The notes below the pieces were generated by a model. That model made no database searches, was not told where the DNA came from, and saw only the letters and a list, made by a program, of their open reading frames with translations. Made by a program: the position numbers and the translations under genes. This document shows, in pieces, positions 57,655-64,000 of a stretch of DNA of 64,000 nucleotides (position 1 is its first letter; every line of letters begins with the position of its first letter). Origin of the DNA: an uncultured Flavobacteriaceae bacterium (GTDB taxonomy: Bacteria; Bacteroidota; Bacteroidia; Flavobacteriales; Flavobacteriaceae); NCBI GenBank assembly GCA_947501625.1, contig CANMWN010000004.1:62001-126000 (forward strand), in the 5' to 3' direction.

Positions 57655-59082
57655 ATGGAATGTATTTCGGTATTTGATATGCTCAAAATTGGAATAGGCC
57701 CTTCAAGCTCTCATACTTTAGGACCTTGGAGAGCTGCTGAACGATGGATAAAACATTTAAACAATTCGAATCTATTTGAAAAAATAACAAGTATCAAGGT
57801 TGATTTATACGGCTCTTTATCACTTACTGGGAAAGGACATGCAACTGATTTAGCAGTTATTTTAGGATTGTCTGGAAAAGATCCTGAAACGATTCCTGTT
57901 GATACTATTGATGCGATAATAAATAAGGTCAAAACTTCTAATCAATTAAACTTTAATAGTCAAAAAAATATTGAATTTGAGAATTCAAAATCTATTGTTT
58001 TTAATAGAGATTTTTTGCCTTATCACTCCAATGGAATCAAGTTTACAGGATACAAAGACGATAAGGTTATTTCATCTGAAATATATTACTCTATTGGTGG
58101 TGGATTTGTGGTGCAAGAAGAAAGAACCATATCAAAAAAGAAAGATAAACTATATAATAAATTTCCATTTCCAATTCAAAATGCAAAAGAATTGGAAGAA
58201 TATTGCAAAAAAGAAAACACTTCTATTTCTGAAATTGTTTTAAAAAATGAGCTTTCACTAAAATCAGAAAAAGAAATAGATAGTGAACTATCACGCATTT
58301 GGGATACAATGCTTGAATGTATGTATTTAGGTTGTCATACTGAAGGTGTACTTCCTGGAGGATTGAATGTAAGAAGGCGCGCTTATGATATGCATCAGAA
58401 ATTAATTGATGAAAACGCTTCGTATAACAATCCTAATGAATGGATAAAAACGATACGTAATACTGAGGTAAAATTCAGGCAAATCTTGAAATGGGTAAGT
58501 TGTTTTGCGTTGAGTGTAAATGAAGTAAATGCTTCACTTGGAAGAGTGGTAACTGCTCCAACTAATGGAAGTGCTGGCGTAATTCCTGCAGTTCTCATGT
58601 ATTACCTAGTGATTGAAAATCACGATGCCAATTTTAATGAAATTAAAAAGTTCTTATTGGTTGCTGGAGAAATTGGAAGTATTGTAAAAAAAGGCGCAAC
58701 AATCTCTGCGGCTATGGGAGGCTGTCAAGCAGAAATTGGAGTTTCTTCAGCAATGGCTGCAGGAGCATTAACCGAATTGTTAGGCGGAACTCCTGAACAA
58801 GTTTTAATGGCAAGTGAGATTGCTATGGAACATCATCTTGGACTTACTTGTGATCCTATTGGCGGATTAGTACAAATTCCTTGTATTGAACGTAATGCTA
58901 TGGGAGCAATAAAGGCTATTAATGCAGCAGAATTGGCTTTAGAATCAGACGTTAAAAATGCGAAAGTTCCTTTTGACAATGTTATAGCAACTATGTGGAA
59001 AACTTCACTCGACATGAACACAAAATACAAAGAAACATCTGAAGGCGGATTAGCTGTAAGTGTAAACATTTCAGATTGTTAA
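57655..59082 (+). CDS. sdaA: L-serine ammonia-lyase (iron-sulfur, single chain)
   Basis: Converts L-serine to pyruvate and ammonia using a 4Fe-4S cluster. 475 residues: beta domain first ([19 protein letters not shown]), alpha domain last with [35 protein letters not shown] and [19 protein letters not shown]. The three cysteines in the last two segments plus the usual arrangement support cluster binding. Length matches the fused form. Confidence 0.96.
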   Translation: MECISVFDMLKIGIGPSSSHTLGPWRAAERWIKHLNNSNLFEKITSIKVDLYGSLSLTGKGHATDLAVILGLSGKDPETIPVDTIDAIINKVKTSNQLNFNSQKNIEFENSKSIVFNRDFLPYHSNGIKFTGYKDDKVISSEIYYSIGGGFVVQEERTISKKKDKLYNKFPFPIQNAKELEEYCKKENTSISEIVLKNELSLKSEKEIDSELSRIWDTMLECMYLGCHTEGVLPGGLNVRRRAYDMHQKLIDENASYNNPNEWIKTIRNTEVKFRQILKWVSCFALSVNEVNASLGRVVTAPTNGSAGVIPAVLMYYLVIENHDANFNEIKKFLLVAGEIGSIVKKGATISAAMGGCQAEIGVSSAMAAGALTELLGGTPEQVLMASEIAMEHHLGLTCDPIGGLVQIPCIERNAMGAIKAINAAELALESDVKNAKVPFDNVIATMWKTSLDMNTKYKETSEGGLAVSVNISDC

Positions 59083-59114
59083 AAAAATAATTCTTCAAAA
59101 CGAATAATATTTTT

Positions 59115-59122
59115 TATATTTG
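59115..59122 (+). promoter_or_regulatory. Candidate promoter of the DUF2853 gene
   Basis: TAtaTTTG with a weak TTC 18 bases upstream; leader of about 46 bases. Confidence 0.45.
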
Positions 59123-59174
59123 GGAAACTATGTAAATTAAAAACCCATTTAATAACTTATTAAAATCAACACTC

Positions 59175-59516
59175 ATGAGTAAATTCGACGAAAAAGTAGC
59201 TATGTACAAAAAATTTATGGACGATAGAAACCTTAGATCTAATACTGATTTATTAGCTGCTGTAACCAAAGGTTTAGGACCATCTATTTATAAAGCAGAT
59301 GCTGAAACTGTATCAGGAAGTGACCCAAAAGAATTAGAAACTGTTAAGAAAAACTATTTAATGAAAAAACTTGGATTGGCTGATAGTCCTGCTTTAGACG
59401 AAGGAATTGCTGAAGTAATGGAAAGAATTGGAAAATCAGAAAGAAATAAATATAGAGCAGTTGTATATTATATGCTTATGAAAAAATTTGATAAAGAGTC
59501 TGTTTACGGATTCTAA
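59175..59516 (+). CDS. DUF2853 family protein
   Basis: 113 residues, soluble, helical and lysine-rich. It opens MSKFDEKVAMYKK, and KGLGPSIYKADAETVSGSD follows; this matches my memory of DUF2853, whose function is unknown. Its own promoter box, leader and strong terminator make it a single-gene unit. Confidence 0.75.
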   Translation: MSKFDEKVAMYKKFMDDRNLRSNTDLLAAVTKGLGPSIYKADAETVSGSDPKELETVKKNYLMKKLGLADSPALDEGIAEVMERIGKSERNKYRAVVYYMLMKKFDKESVYGF

Positions 59517-59535
59517 AACGTTTTCTATTTTTAAT

Positions 59536-59567
59536 AAAAAAGCCAACTCATTTGAGTTGGCTTTTTT
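59536..59567. terminator. Bidirectional terminator between convergent genes
   Basis: AAAAAGCCAACTCA-type arm (59536-59550) pairs fully with TGAGTTGGCTTTTTT (59553-59567). Three bases from the yaaA stop. Confidence 0.85.
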
Positions 59568-59570
59568 ATA

Positions 59571-60329
59571 CTATCTAGTAAATATGAGTTCTGTTTCGGT
59601 AGATAAATTAACATCAAAACCGTAACCTTCAACATTAAAACATTTTAAATCCTCTATCGTTTCAATATTATTTTCAACTATATAGCGCACCATATAACCT
59701 CTTGCTAGTTTTGCAAATGTCATAATGGTCTTATATTGTCCGTTTTTAAAATCTTTAAATATTGGTGTAATAACTGGGACTTTTAATTCCTTTGGCTTAA
59801 TGGCTTTAAAATATTCATTACTAGCCAAATTTACAAACAATTCATCATTTTCAAGTTCATCATTTAATGCATTAGTTATCTCATTTCCCCAAAACTGATA
59901 TAAATTTTCTTTTCTACCTACTTTTAATTTAGTGCCCATTTCCAATCTATATGCTTGCATTAAATCTAATGGTTTTAGTAAGCCATACTGACCAGAAATA
60001 ATGCGTAATTTATCTTGCAGTTGTGGCAATTTATCGGTTGGTAAACTCATTACATCCAAACCTCTAAAAACATCACCATTAAAAGCATAAATTGCCTGTT
60101 TAGCATTCTCTAGATTGAATGGTAAACTCCATGCTTGATTTCTTTCATAATTCAACTGTCCCAAATTATCAGAAACATGCATCAATTTTGAAATTGACTT
60201 CGCCGATTTTTTCTTTAGCACTTTACTCAAACGTTCTGCTTTATCTAAAAATAAGCCTTGTGTGTGCAAACTTGTTGGTGATGGTGTTTCAAAATCTAAA
60301 GACTTCGCAGGAGATATAACTATTTTCAT
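59571..60329 (-). CDS. yaaA: Peroxide stress protein YaaA
   Basis: 252 residues, the family's usual size. Landmarks: MKIVISPAKSLDFE at the start, AIYAFNGDVFRGLDV, LRIISGQYGLLKPLD and YKTIMTFAKLARGYMVRY. YaaA lowers free iron and protects DNA during hydrogen peroxide stress in E. coli and binds DNA in vitro. No OxyR-type site was recognised. Single gene. Confidence 0.93.
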   Translation of the reverse strand: MKIVISPAKSLDFETPSPTSLHTQGLFLDKAERLSKVLKKKSAKSISKLMHVSDNLGQLNYERNQAWSLPFNLENAKQAIYAFNGDVFRGLDVMSLPTDKLPQLQDKLRIISGQYGLLKPLDLMQAYRLEMGTKLKVGRKENLYQFWGNEITNALNDELENDELFVNLASNEYFKAIKPKELKVPVITPIFKDFKNGQYKTIMTFAKLARGYMVRYIVENNIETIEDLKCFNVEGYGFDVNLSTETELIFTR

Positions 60330-60425
60330 TTATTATTCTATTACTTTTAATGAGTAGTAAAAATACAAATTAAAAGAATATTAGATTTTATTATATTGTA
60401 CTTTGTTATTTCAAACTATTAACCA

Positions 60426-61151
60426 ATGATAAAATTTTTTAGAAAAATTAGACAAAATTTACTTTCGGAAGGCAAAACTGGAAAGTATCTAAAGTATGCA
60501 ATTGGAGAAATAGTTTTGGTGATTATTGGTATTCTAATAGCATTATCAATAAACAACTGGAATACAAACAGAAAACTAAAATCTGAAGAACAAAACCTTC
60601 TTAAAGACCTTCGAGCTGAAGTAAAATCAAATATTGAATCGCTTATGATTACTATTGATGAACATGAAAAGTCATATAATGCTGCACAAGAATTCAAAAG
60701 TTTATTTCAAGACAGAGAAGCATTTGATAAAATGGCAGATTCTATATTTGAAAGAATGTTCATTAGAATGAACATGAATTTTACTTATGACCCAAATAAA
60801 GGAATATTAAACTCAATGATTTCTTCTGGTCAAATCAATAATCTTTCAAATAAAGAACTTAAGTATTTATTAGCATCTCTTGAAGATGTAATAACGGACA
60901 CTTTTGAAGACACAATGAAAATAGAAAGATGGAGAGATGACTTATTAACCAAAACATTCTATGATTCTCATATTATTATTGACGGAAAAATAGAACGATT
61001 TGAATTCAAACGTCGCTATGATAATCCAGATTTCAGATTTCTTGTTATTCTTTTTGACGAAGTACGAAAAAGTGGATTAACAGAAGAATATGAATTAAAA
61101 AATACTATGGAGCATATTCTTGAGTTAATTGAAATGGAAATAAAAGAATAA
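60426..61151 (+). CDS. DUF6090 family membrane-anchored protein
   Basis: 241 residues: a basic start (MIKFFRKIRQNLLSEGKTGK), one membrane helix (about 25-43, IGEIVLVIIGILIALSINNW), then a long helical domain rich in charged residues. The start and helix are characteristic of the flavobacterial DUF6090 group (from memory), often encoded in multiple copies. Function unknown. Convergent with rluD, 22 bases apart. Confidence 0.8.
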   Translation: MIKFFRKIRQNLLSEGKTGKYLKYAIGEIVLVIIGILIALSINNWNTNRKLKSEEQNLLKDLRAEVKSNIESLMITIDEHEKSYNAAQEFKSLFQDREAFDKMADSIFERMFIRMNMNFTYDPNKGILNSMISSGQINNLSNKELKYLLASLEDVITDTFEDTMKIERWRDDLLTKTFYDSHIIIDGKIERFEFKRRYDNPDFRFLVILFDEVRKSGLTEEYELKNTMEHILELIEMEIKE

Positions 61152-61173
61152 CAAAAGTACTACAAAAGTTAAA

Positions 61174-62199
61174 TTAGCCTTCTTTTTGATTCACAGTATA
61201 AGTTCGCCACTTCTCTAAACAATGCTGTATATCTTCAGGAATTTCAGAATTGAATTGCATAAACTTTCCAGTTTTTGGGTGTGTAAATCCTAATGTTTTG
61301 GCATGTAAGGCCTGTCGTGGCAATACTTTGAAACAATTTTCAACAAATTGCTTATATTTTGTAAACGTAGTGCCTTTTAAAACTGCATCTCCTCCATAAC
61401 GCTCATCATTAAAAAGTGTATGACCAATATACTTAAAGTGCGCTCTAATTTGATGTGTACGCCCAGTTTCCAATTTACACTCTACTAAAGTGACATAACT
61501 AAAACGCTCCAACACTTTAAAATGTGTTACGGCATGTTTTCCAAATTCTCCATCTGGAAAAACAGACATTTGTAACCTATTTTTTAAACTTCTCCCAATA
61601 TGACCTTGAATGGTTCCTGATTCTTCTTCTATATTCCCCCAAACCAACGCATAATACAAGCGCTCTGTTGTACGATCAAAAAATTGTTTTGATAAATGAG
61701 CCATCGCAAACTCAGTCTTTGCAACAACTAGAATTCCACTTGTGTCTTTATCAATTCTATGAACCAATCCTGGACGTTCATTACTATTGTTAGGTAAATT
61801 TTCAATGTGATGGATTAATCCATTTACCAATGTTCCTGTTTGGTTTCCATGACCTGGATGCACCACCATTCCTGCTGGTTTATTAACCACCATCAATTCA
61901 TCATCTTCATACAAAATATCTAATGGAATTTCTTCTGGCAAGACTAAATTTTCTTTAGGTGGATGTGTCAAAACAACTCTTACAACATCATTAGGCTTAA
62001 CTTTGTAATTTGATTTTACTGGATTTTCATTGACCAACACATTTCCTGCTTTGGCTGCTTGTTGGATTTTATTACGTGTAGCATTTTCAATAAAGTTCAT
62101 CAAAAATTTATCTACTCGTAAAGGCTCTTGACCTACATGAGCCACATACCTAAAATGCTCATATAACTCTTCGTTTTCTAATTCTTCTTCAGTACTCAT
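61174..62199 (-). CDS. rluD: 23S rRNA pseudouridine synthase, RluD family
   Basis: 341 residues. N-terminal S4 RNA-binding domain (about 25-85, LRVDKFLMNFIENATRNKIQ) and catalytic domain with HRIDKDTSG (catalytic Asp) and the late LETGRTHQIRAHF. Modifies helix 69 uridines of 23S rRNA, as for RluD; the exact site is by family. Six bases downstream of the PASTA gene, so an operon. Confidence 0.94.
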   Translation of the reverse strand: MSTEEELENEELYEHFRYVAHVGQEPLRVDKFLMNFIENATRNKIQQAAKAGNVLVNENPVKSNYKVKPNDVVRVVLTHPPKENLVLPEEIPLDILYEDDELMVVNKPAGMVVHPGHGNQTGTLVNGLIHHIENLPNNSNERPGLVHRIDKDTSGILVVAKTEFAMAHLSKQFFDRTTERLYYALVWGNIEEESGTIQGHIGRSLKNRLQMSVFPDGEFGKHAVTHFKVLERFSYVTLVECKLETGRTHQIRAHFKYIGHTLFNDERYGGDAVLKGTTFTKYKQFVENCFKVLPRQALHAKTLGFTHPKTGKFMQFNSEIPEDIQHCLEKWRTYTVNQKEG

Positions 62200-62205
62200 A
62201 TCAAC

Positions 62206-62763
62206 TTAACGACCTCTACCGTCTCCCAACTTCATATCTATAACTGAATTCTTTGGCAATTTATCTCCAACTTTGATTGGTTTACCATTATGATACAAAC
62301 CTCTAACGATATCTTTCGCTAAATCTGGAACATATTTATGGTTCTTACCAATTCTAAAACCTACAGCTTTTAAAACAGTTTCTGCGTTTCTTCTAGATTT
62401 TGTTAAAACATTTGGCAATTTAATATCTTGATAAGTTGCTCTGTTTAATTTTAAATATATCTTTCTGTTTTCTTTTACAAAATCACCTGCTTCAGGATCT
62501 TGCTCTATTACAGAAAGCGGAGGATATGTAGGATTGTAATTAGTTGAGTCTAAGATTTTCATATCCAAATCAAGTTCCTCCAATTTAACTTTAACTTCCT
62601 CAATAGTTAATTTTGACAAATCTGGAACTTGGATTTTTTGACTATGATTAGTAGTAATTCTTAACCATTGCATTAATAAAAAAAGGAAAATTAAAATCCC
62701 AATAATAGCAAATCCTACTTGCTTCAAAAAAGTTTTACTTTTTATAAAATTTAATAAACTCAT
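62206..62763 (-). CDS. PASTA-domain membrane protein
   Basis: 185 residues from ATG 62763; an upstream in-frame TTG at 62784 overlaps the -7 box and is rejected. One membrane helix (about 15-37), then two PASTA repeats (about 45-110 and 115-183: VPDLSKLTIEEVKVKLEEL; LPNVLTKSRRNAETVL). PASTA domains bind peptidoglycan fragments or beta-lactams, but here no kinase or PBP domain is attached. Ends in a basic GDGRGR tail. Cotranscribed with rluD. Confidence 0.88.
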   Translation of the reverse strand: MSLLNFIKSKTFLKQVGFAIIGILIFLFLLMQWLRITTNHSQKIQVPDLSKLTIEEVKVKLEELDLDMKILDSTNYNPTYPPLSVIEQDPEAGDFVKENRKIYLKLNRATYQDIKLPNVLTKSRRNAETVLKAVGFRIGKNHKYVPDLAKDIVRGLYHNGKPIKVGDKLPKNSVIDMKLGDGRGR

Positions 62764-62781
62764 TTTAAGTATTTGTTTTAA

Positions 62782-62789
62782 CAAAGATA
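62782..62789 (-). promoter_or_regulatory. Candidate -7 element of the PASTA/rluD operon
   Basis: TAtcTTTG on the minus strand, 18 bases before the ATG at 62763. No clear -33. Confidence 0.45.
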
Positions 62790-62837
62790 TAAAACGAACT
62801 AATACTAAATAAAATTATATAATTTTAATATTATACG

Positions 62838-63722
62838 TTAAACCGCCGATTTAATATTCAACTTATTTAGATAATCAATATACTCTTCTGGGCTTTTTAC
62901 ATATATAATGTTGGATGATAAATAATTTGTATCATAATTACCAGAAACTAAAAACACAACATCTTTAGTCTCTGTTTTTTCCTTAAACTCTTTATAATAT
63001 TGTTCTTTCTTTGGGGCAGTGAATACAGAAAAAACCAATTTAGTTCCAGTTAAATCTATCATTTTATCAATATTATCTAAAGGAACATTTTGACCTAAAT
63101 AATAAACTTTCCAACCTAAATTTTTCGCAATAAAATACCCTAACAACAAACCTATTTCATGATTTTCATGCTCCGATAAATATAAAATAATCTTAGAGTT
63201 TTCATCTGCTGCAACATTAATATTATCGATTTCAGTAATTATTTTTTGTCTTATAAGATTGGAAATAAAGTGTTCTTGAGATGGAGTTGTTTTATTGGTA
63301 GTCCATAGTATTCCAACCTGATTTAAAAAAGGGTAGACTAAATTAGTCATAGTTGACAATAGTCCATTAGCCAGAACATTCTTTTTAAAGATTTCATTGA
63401 ATTCAGTTTCATCTAATTCAAGCATACATAATATCAATCTATTAATACTATCTTCAAATTTGTCAGAATAATTAGAACCCTTTTCTATAACTAGTTGATG
63501 AAATTCTTCTTCGTCTAACTCATTTATCTTAGAAATTCTGTATCCATTATTTAATAGTATAGAGATATTTAATAATTTTTTCACTTCAATCTCAGAATAA
63601 TATCTAATATTGGTATTTGTTCTTTTTGGATTTAGAAGATTATACCTCCTTTCCCAAACCCTTAAAGTGTGTGACTTAATACCTGTTAAAGACTCAACTT
63701 GTGACATTGTATACATCTCCAT
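62838..63722 (-). CDS. MerR family regulator with B12-binding domain (CarH/LitR-like photoreceptor)
   Basis: 294 residues. MerR helix-turn-helix 1-70 (MYTMSQVESLTGIKSHTLRVWERRY), a four-helix segment about 90-165 and a Rossmann cobalamin domain about 175-290. Two diagnostic features are complete: W-x9-EH (Trp140, Glu150, His151) and E-x-H-x-x-G (His188, the lower cobalt ligand). These define the CarH class, which binds adenosylcobalamin in the dark as a DNA-binding tetramer and releases DNA on illumination. It is divergent from a lipoprotein gene, with both promoters between. Confidence 0.92.
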   Translation of the reverse strand: MEMYTMSQVESLTGIKSHTLRVWERRYNLLNPKRTNTNIRYYSEIEVKKLLNISILLNNGYRISKINELDEEEFHQLVIEKGSNYSDKFEDSINRLILCMLELDETEFNEIFKKNVLANGLLSTMTNLVYPFLNQVGILWTTNKTTPSQEHFISNLIRQKIITEIDNINVAADENSKIILYLSEHENHEIGLLLGYFIAKNLGWKVYYLGQNVPLDNIDKMIDLTGTKLVFSVFTAPKKEQYYKEFKEKTETKDVVFLVSGNYDTNYLSSNIIYVKSPEEYIDYLNKLNIKSAV

Positions 63723-63750
63723 GTCTAATTTTTTTGAATAAATACTTAAA

Positions 63751-63781
63751 CAAAACTATAGTATTTATAACACTAAACAAA
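63751..63781 (-). promoter_or_regulatory. Promoter of the MerR/B12 regulator gene
   Basis: On the minus strand: TTTG (63781-63778), a 19-base spacer and TAgtTTTG (63758-63751). Both elements are perfect. TTAAACA (63746-63752) and CTAAACA (63773-63779) half-sites lie on them. Confidence 0.75.
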
Positions 63782-63807
63782 ATAAAATTAAATAAAATTT
63801 ATTCTTT

Positions 63808-63838
63808 TGTTTAACTTTTTTAATAAAAAACTTGAACA
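63808..63838. promoter_or_regulatory. 31-bp near-palindrome, candidate MerR/B12 operator
   Basis: Left arm (63808-63822) begins TGTTTAAC and right arm (63824-63838) ends CTTGAACA; they are reverse complements except for two pairs and the centre. The right arm carries the -33 TTG of the lipoprotein promoter. A further TTGAACA is at 63884-63890, just before the ATG. Confidence 0.6.
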
Positions 63839-63861
63839 TTTATATTTTTTTTATATATTTG
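63832..63861 (+). promoter_or_regulatory. Promoter of the lipoprotein gene
   Basis: TTG (63832-63834), a 19-base spacer and TAtaTTTG (63854-63861). Leader of about 25 bases to ATG 63892. Confidence 0.7.
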
Positions 63862-63891
63862 TCTAATATTTATAATTTAAAACTTGAACAA

Positions 63892-64000
63892 ATGAAAGCG
63901 ATCAAAAAAACATTAACGGAAAAAATTCCATTACTACTATTTGTGATGGTACTTACAACTTCATTTCTATTTACTAGTTGTGATGATGACGATGATAATA
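63892..64000 (+). CDS. Lipoprotein, N-terminal fragment cut off by window edge
   Basis: Only 36 codons are visible: MKAIKKTLTEKI, a hydrophobic stretch and a lipobox (LFTSC, Cys near residue 30), followed by a run of Asp residues, a surface-export-type tail for Bacteroidota lipoproteins. The functional domain lies outside the window. Divergent from the MerR/B12 gene and probably under its control. Confidence 0.75.
   Translation, partial: MKAIKKTLTEKIPLLLFVMVLTTSFLFTSCDDDDDN

Overview
The window is a stretch of chromosome from a low-GC member of the Bacteroidota, almost certainly a marine-type Flavobacteriaceae. The support is: a T9SS-type C-terminal sorting domain on a secreted LamG protein; promoters of the TTTG / TAnnTTTG type rather than TTGACA / TATAAT; families typical of flavobacteria (DUF4834, YfhO, Coa1-like, DUF6090, a GH3/beta-lactamase fusion, N-terminally extended GAPDH); and a dense, operonic, A+T-rich layout. 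No rRNA, tRNA, CRISPR array, IS element or prophage was found.

Layout. 1-2344 (- strand): truncated GAPDH and a DegP/HtrA protease. 2463-6303 (+): dapF, an acetyltransferase and mltG (wall synthesis), then two small exported proteins, one lysozyme-like. 6357-8967 (-): RsmI-like methyltransferase, LMW tyrosine phosphatase, dnaA. 9137-14638: thioesterase, yigZ, ribD, GNAT, prmC, a GT11 fucosyltransferase, trmD and rplS. 14639-15340 has no gene but carries a promoter and a terminator. 15341-19705 (+): monomeric isocitrate dehydrogenase, then murQ with a small membrane protein and an ATP-grasp enzyme. 20429-21115: an exported repeat protein behind a candidate sigma-54 promoter. 21141-29306 (-): a seven-gene surface-glycan operon. 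29489-35925 (+): outer-membrane protein, acyltransferases, rsmE, a BASS transporter and an MscS channel. 35960-43363: wall recycling (GH3/beta-lactamase fusion), exonuclease, PPK2, flavodoxin-like protein and an NtrC-type regulator without a DNA-binding domain. 43447-47028 (-): a second MscS and a NatAB-type ABC exporter. 47173-53034 (+): a MarR regulator and a complete beta-oxidation set (fadN-fadA-fadE order). 53121-62763: propeller protein, PPIase, dnaK, sdaA, yaaA, rluD and a PASTA protein. 62838-64000: a MerR/B12 regulator divergent from a truncated lipoprotein gene.

How the parts connect. Wall synthesis and turnover recur (dapF, mltG, lysozyme-like protein, murQ, GH3/beta-lactamase fusion, PASTA protein). 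The glycan operon supplies a flippase, two glycosyltransferases and a T9SS cargo. The MarR gene is preceded by two identical operator-like dyads 28 bp apart and lies next to both the fatty-acid degradation genes and the divergent ABC exporter.

The strongest candidates for new biology are: (1) the right-edge MerR regulator, which has the complete residue signature of a CarH-type adenosylcobalamin photoreceptor, with TTRAACA half-sites lying on both divergent promoters; (2) a candidate sigma-54 promoter and, elsewhere, a HTH-less sigma-54 activator; (3) a promoter-to-terminator unit of about 450 bp without a credible ORF between rplS and icd; and (4) four genes whose -7 element ends only 4-5 bases before the ATG, predicting leaderless mRNAs. 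Functional calls rest on reading motifs by eye; no database search was run.
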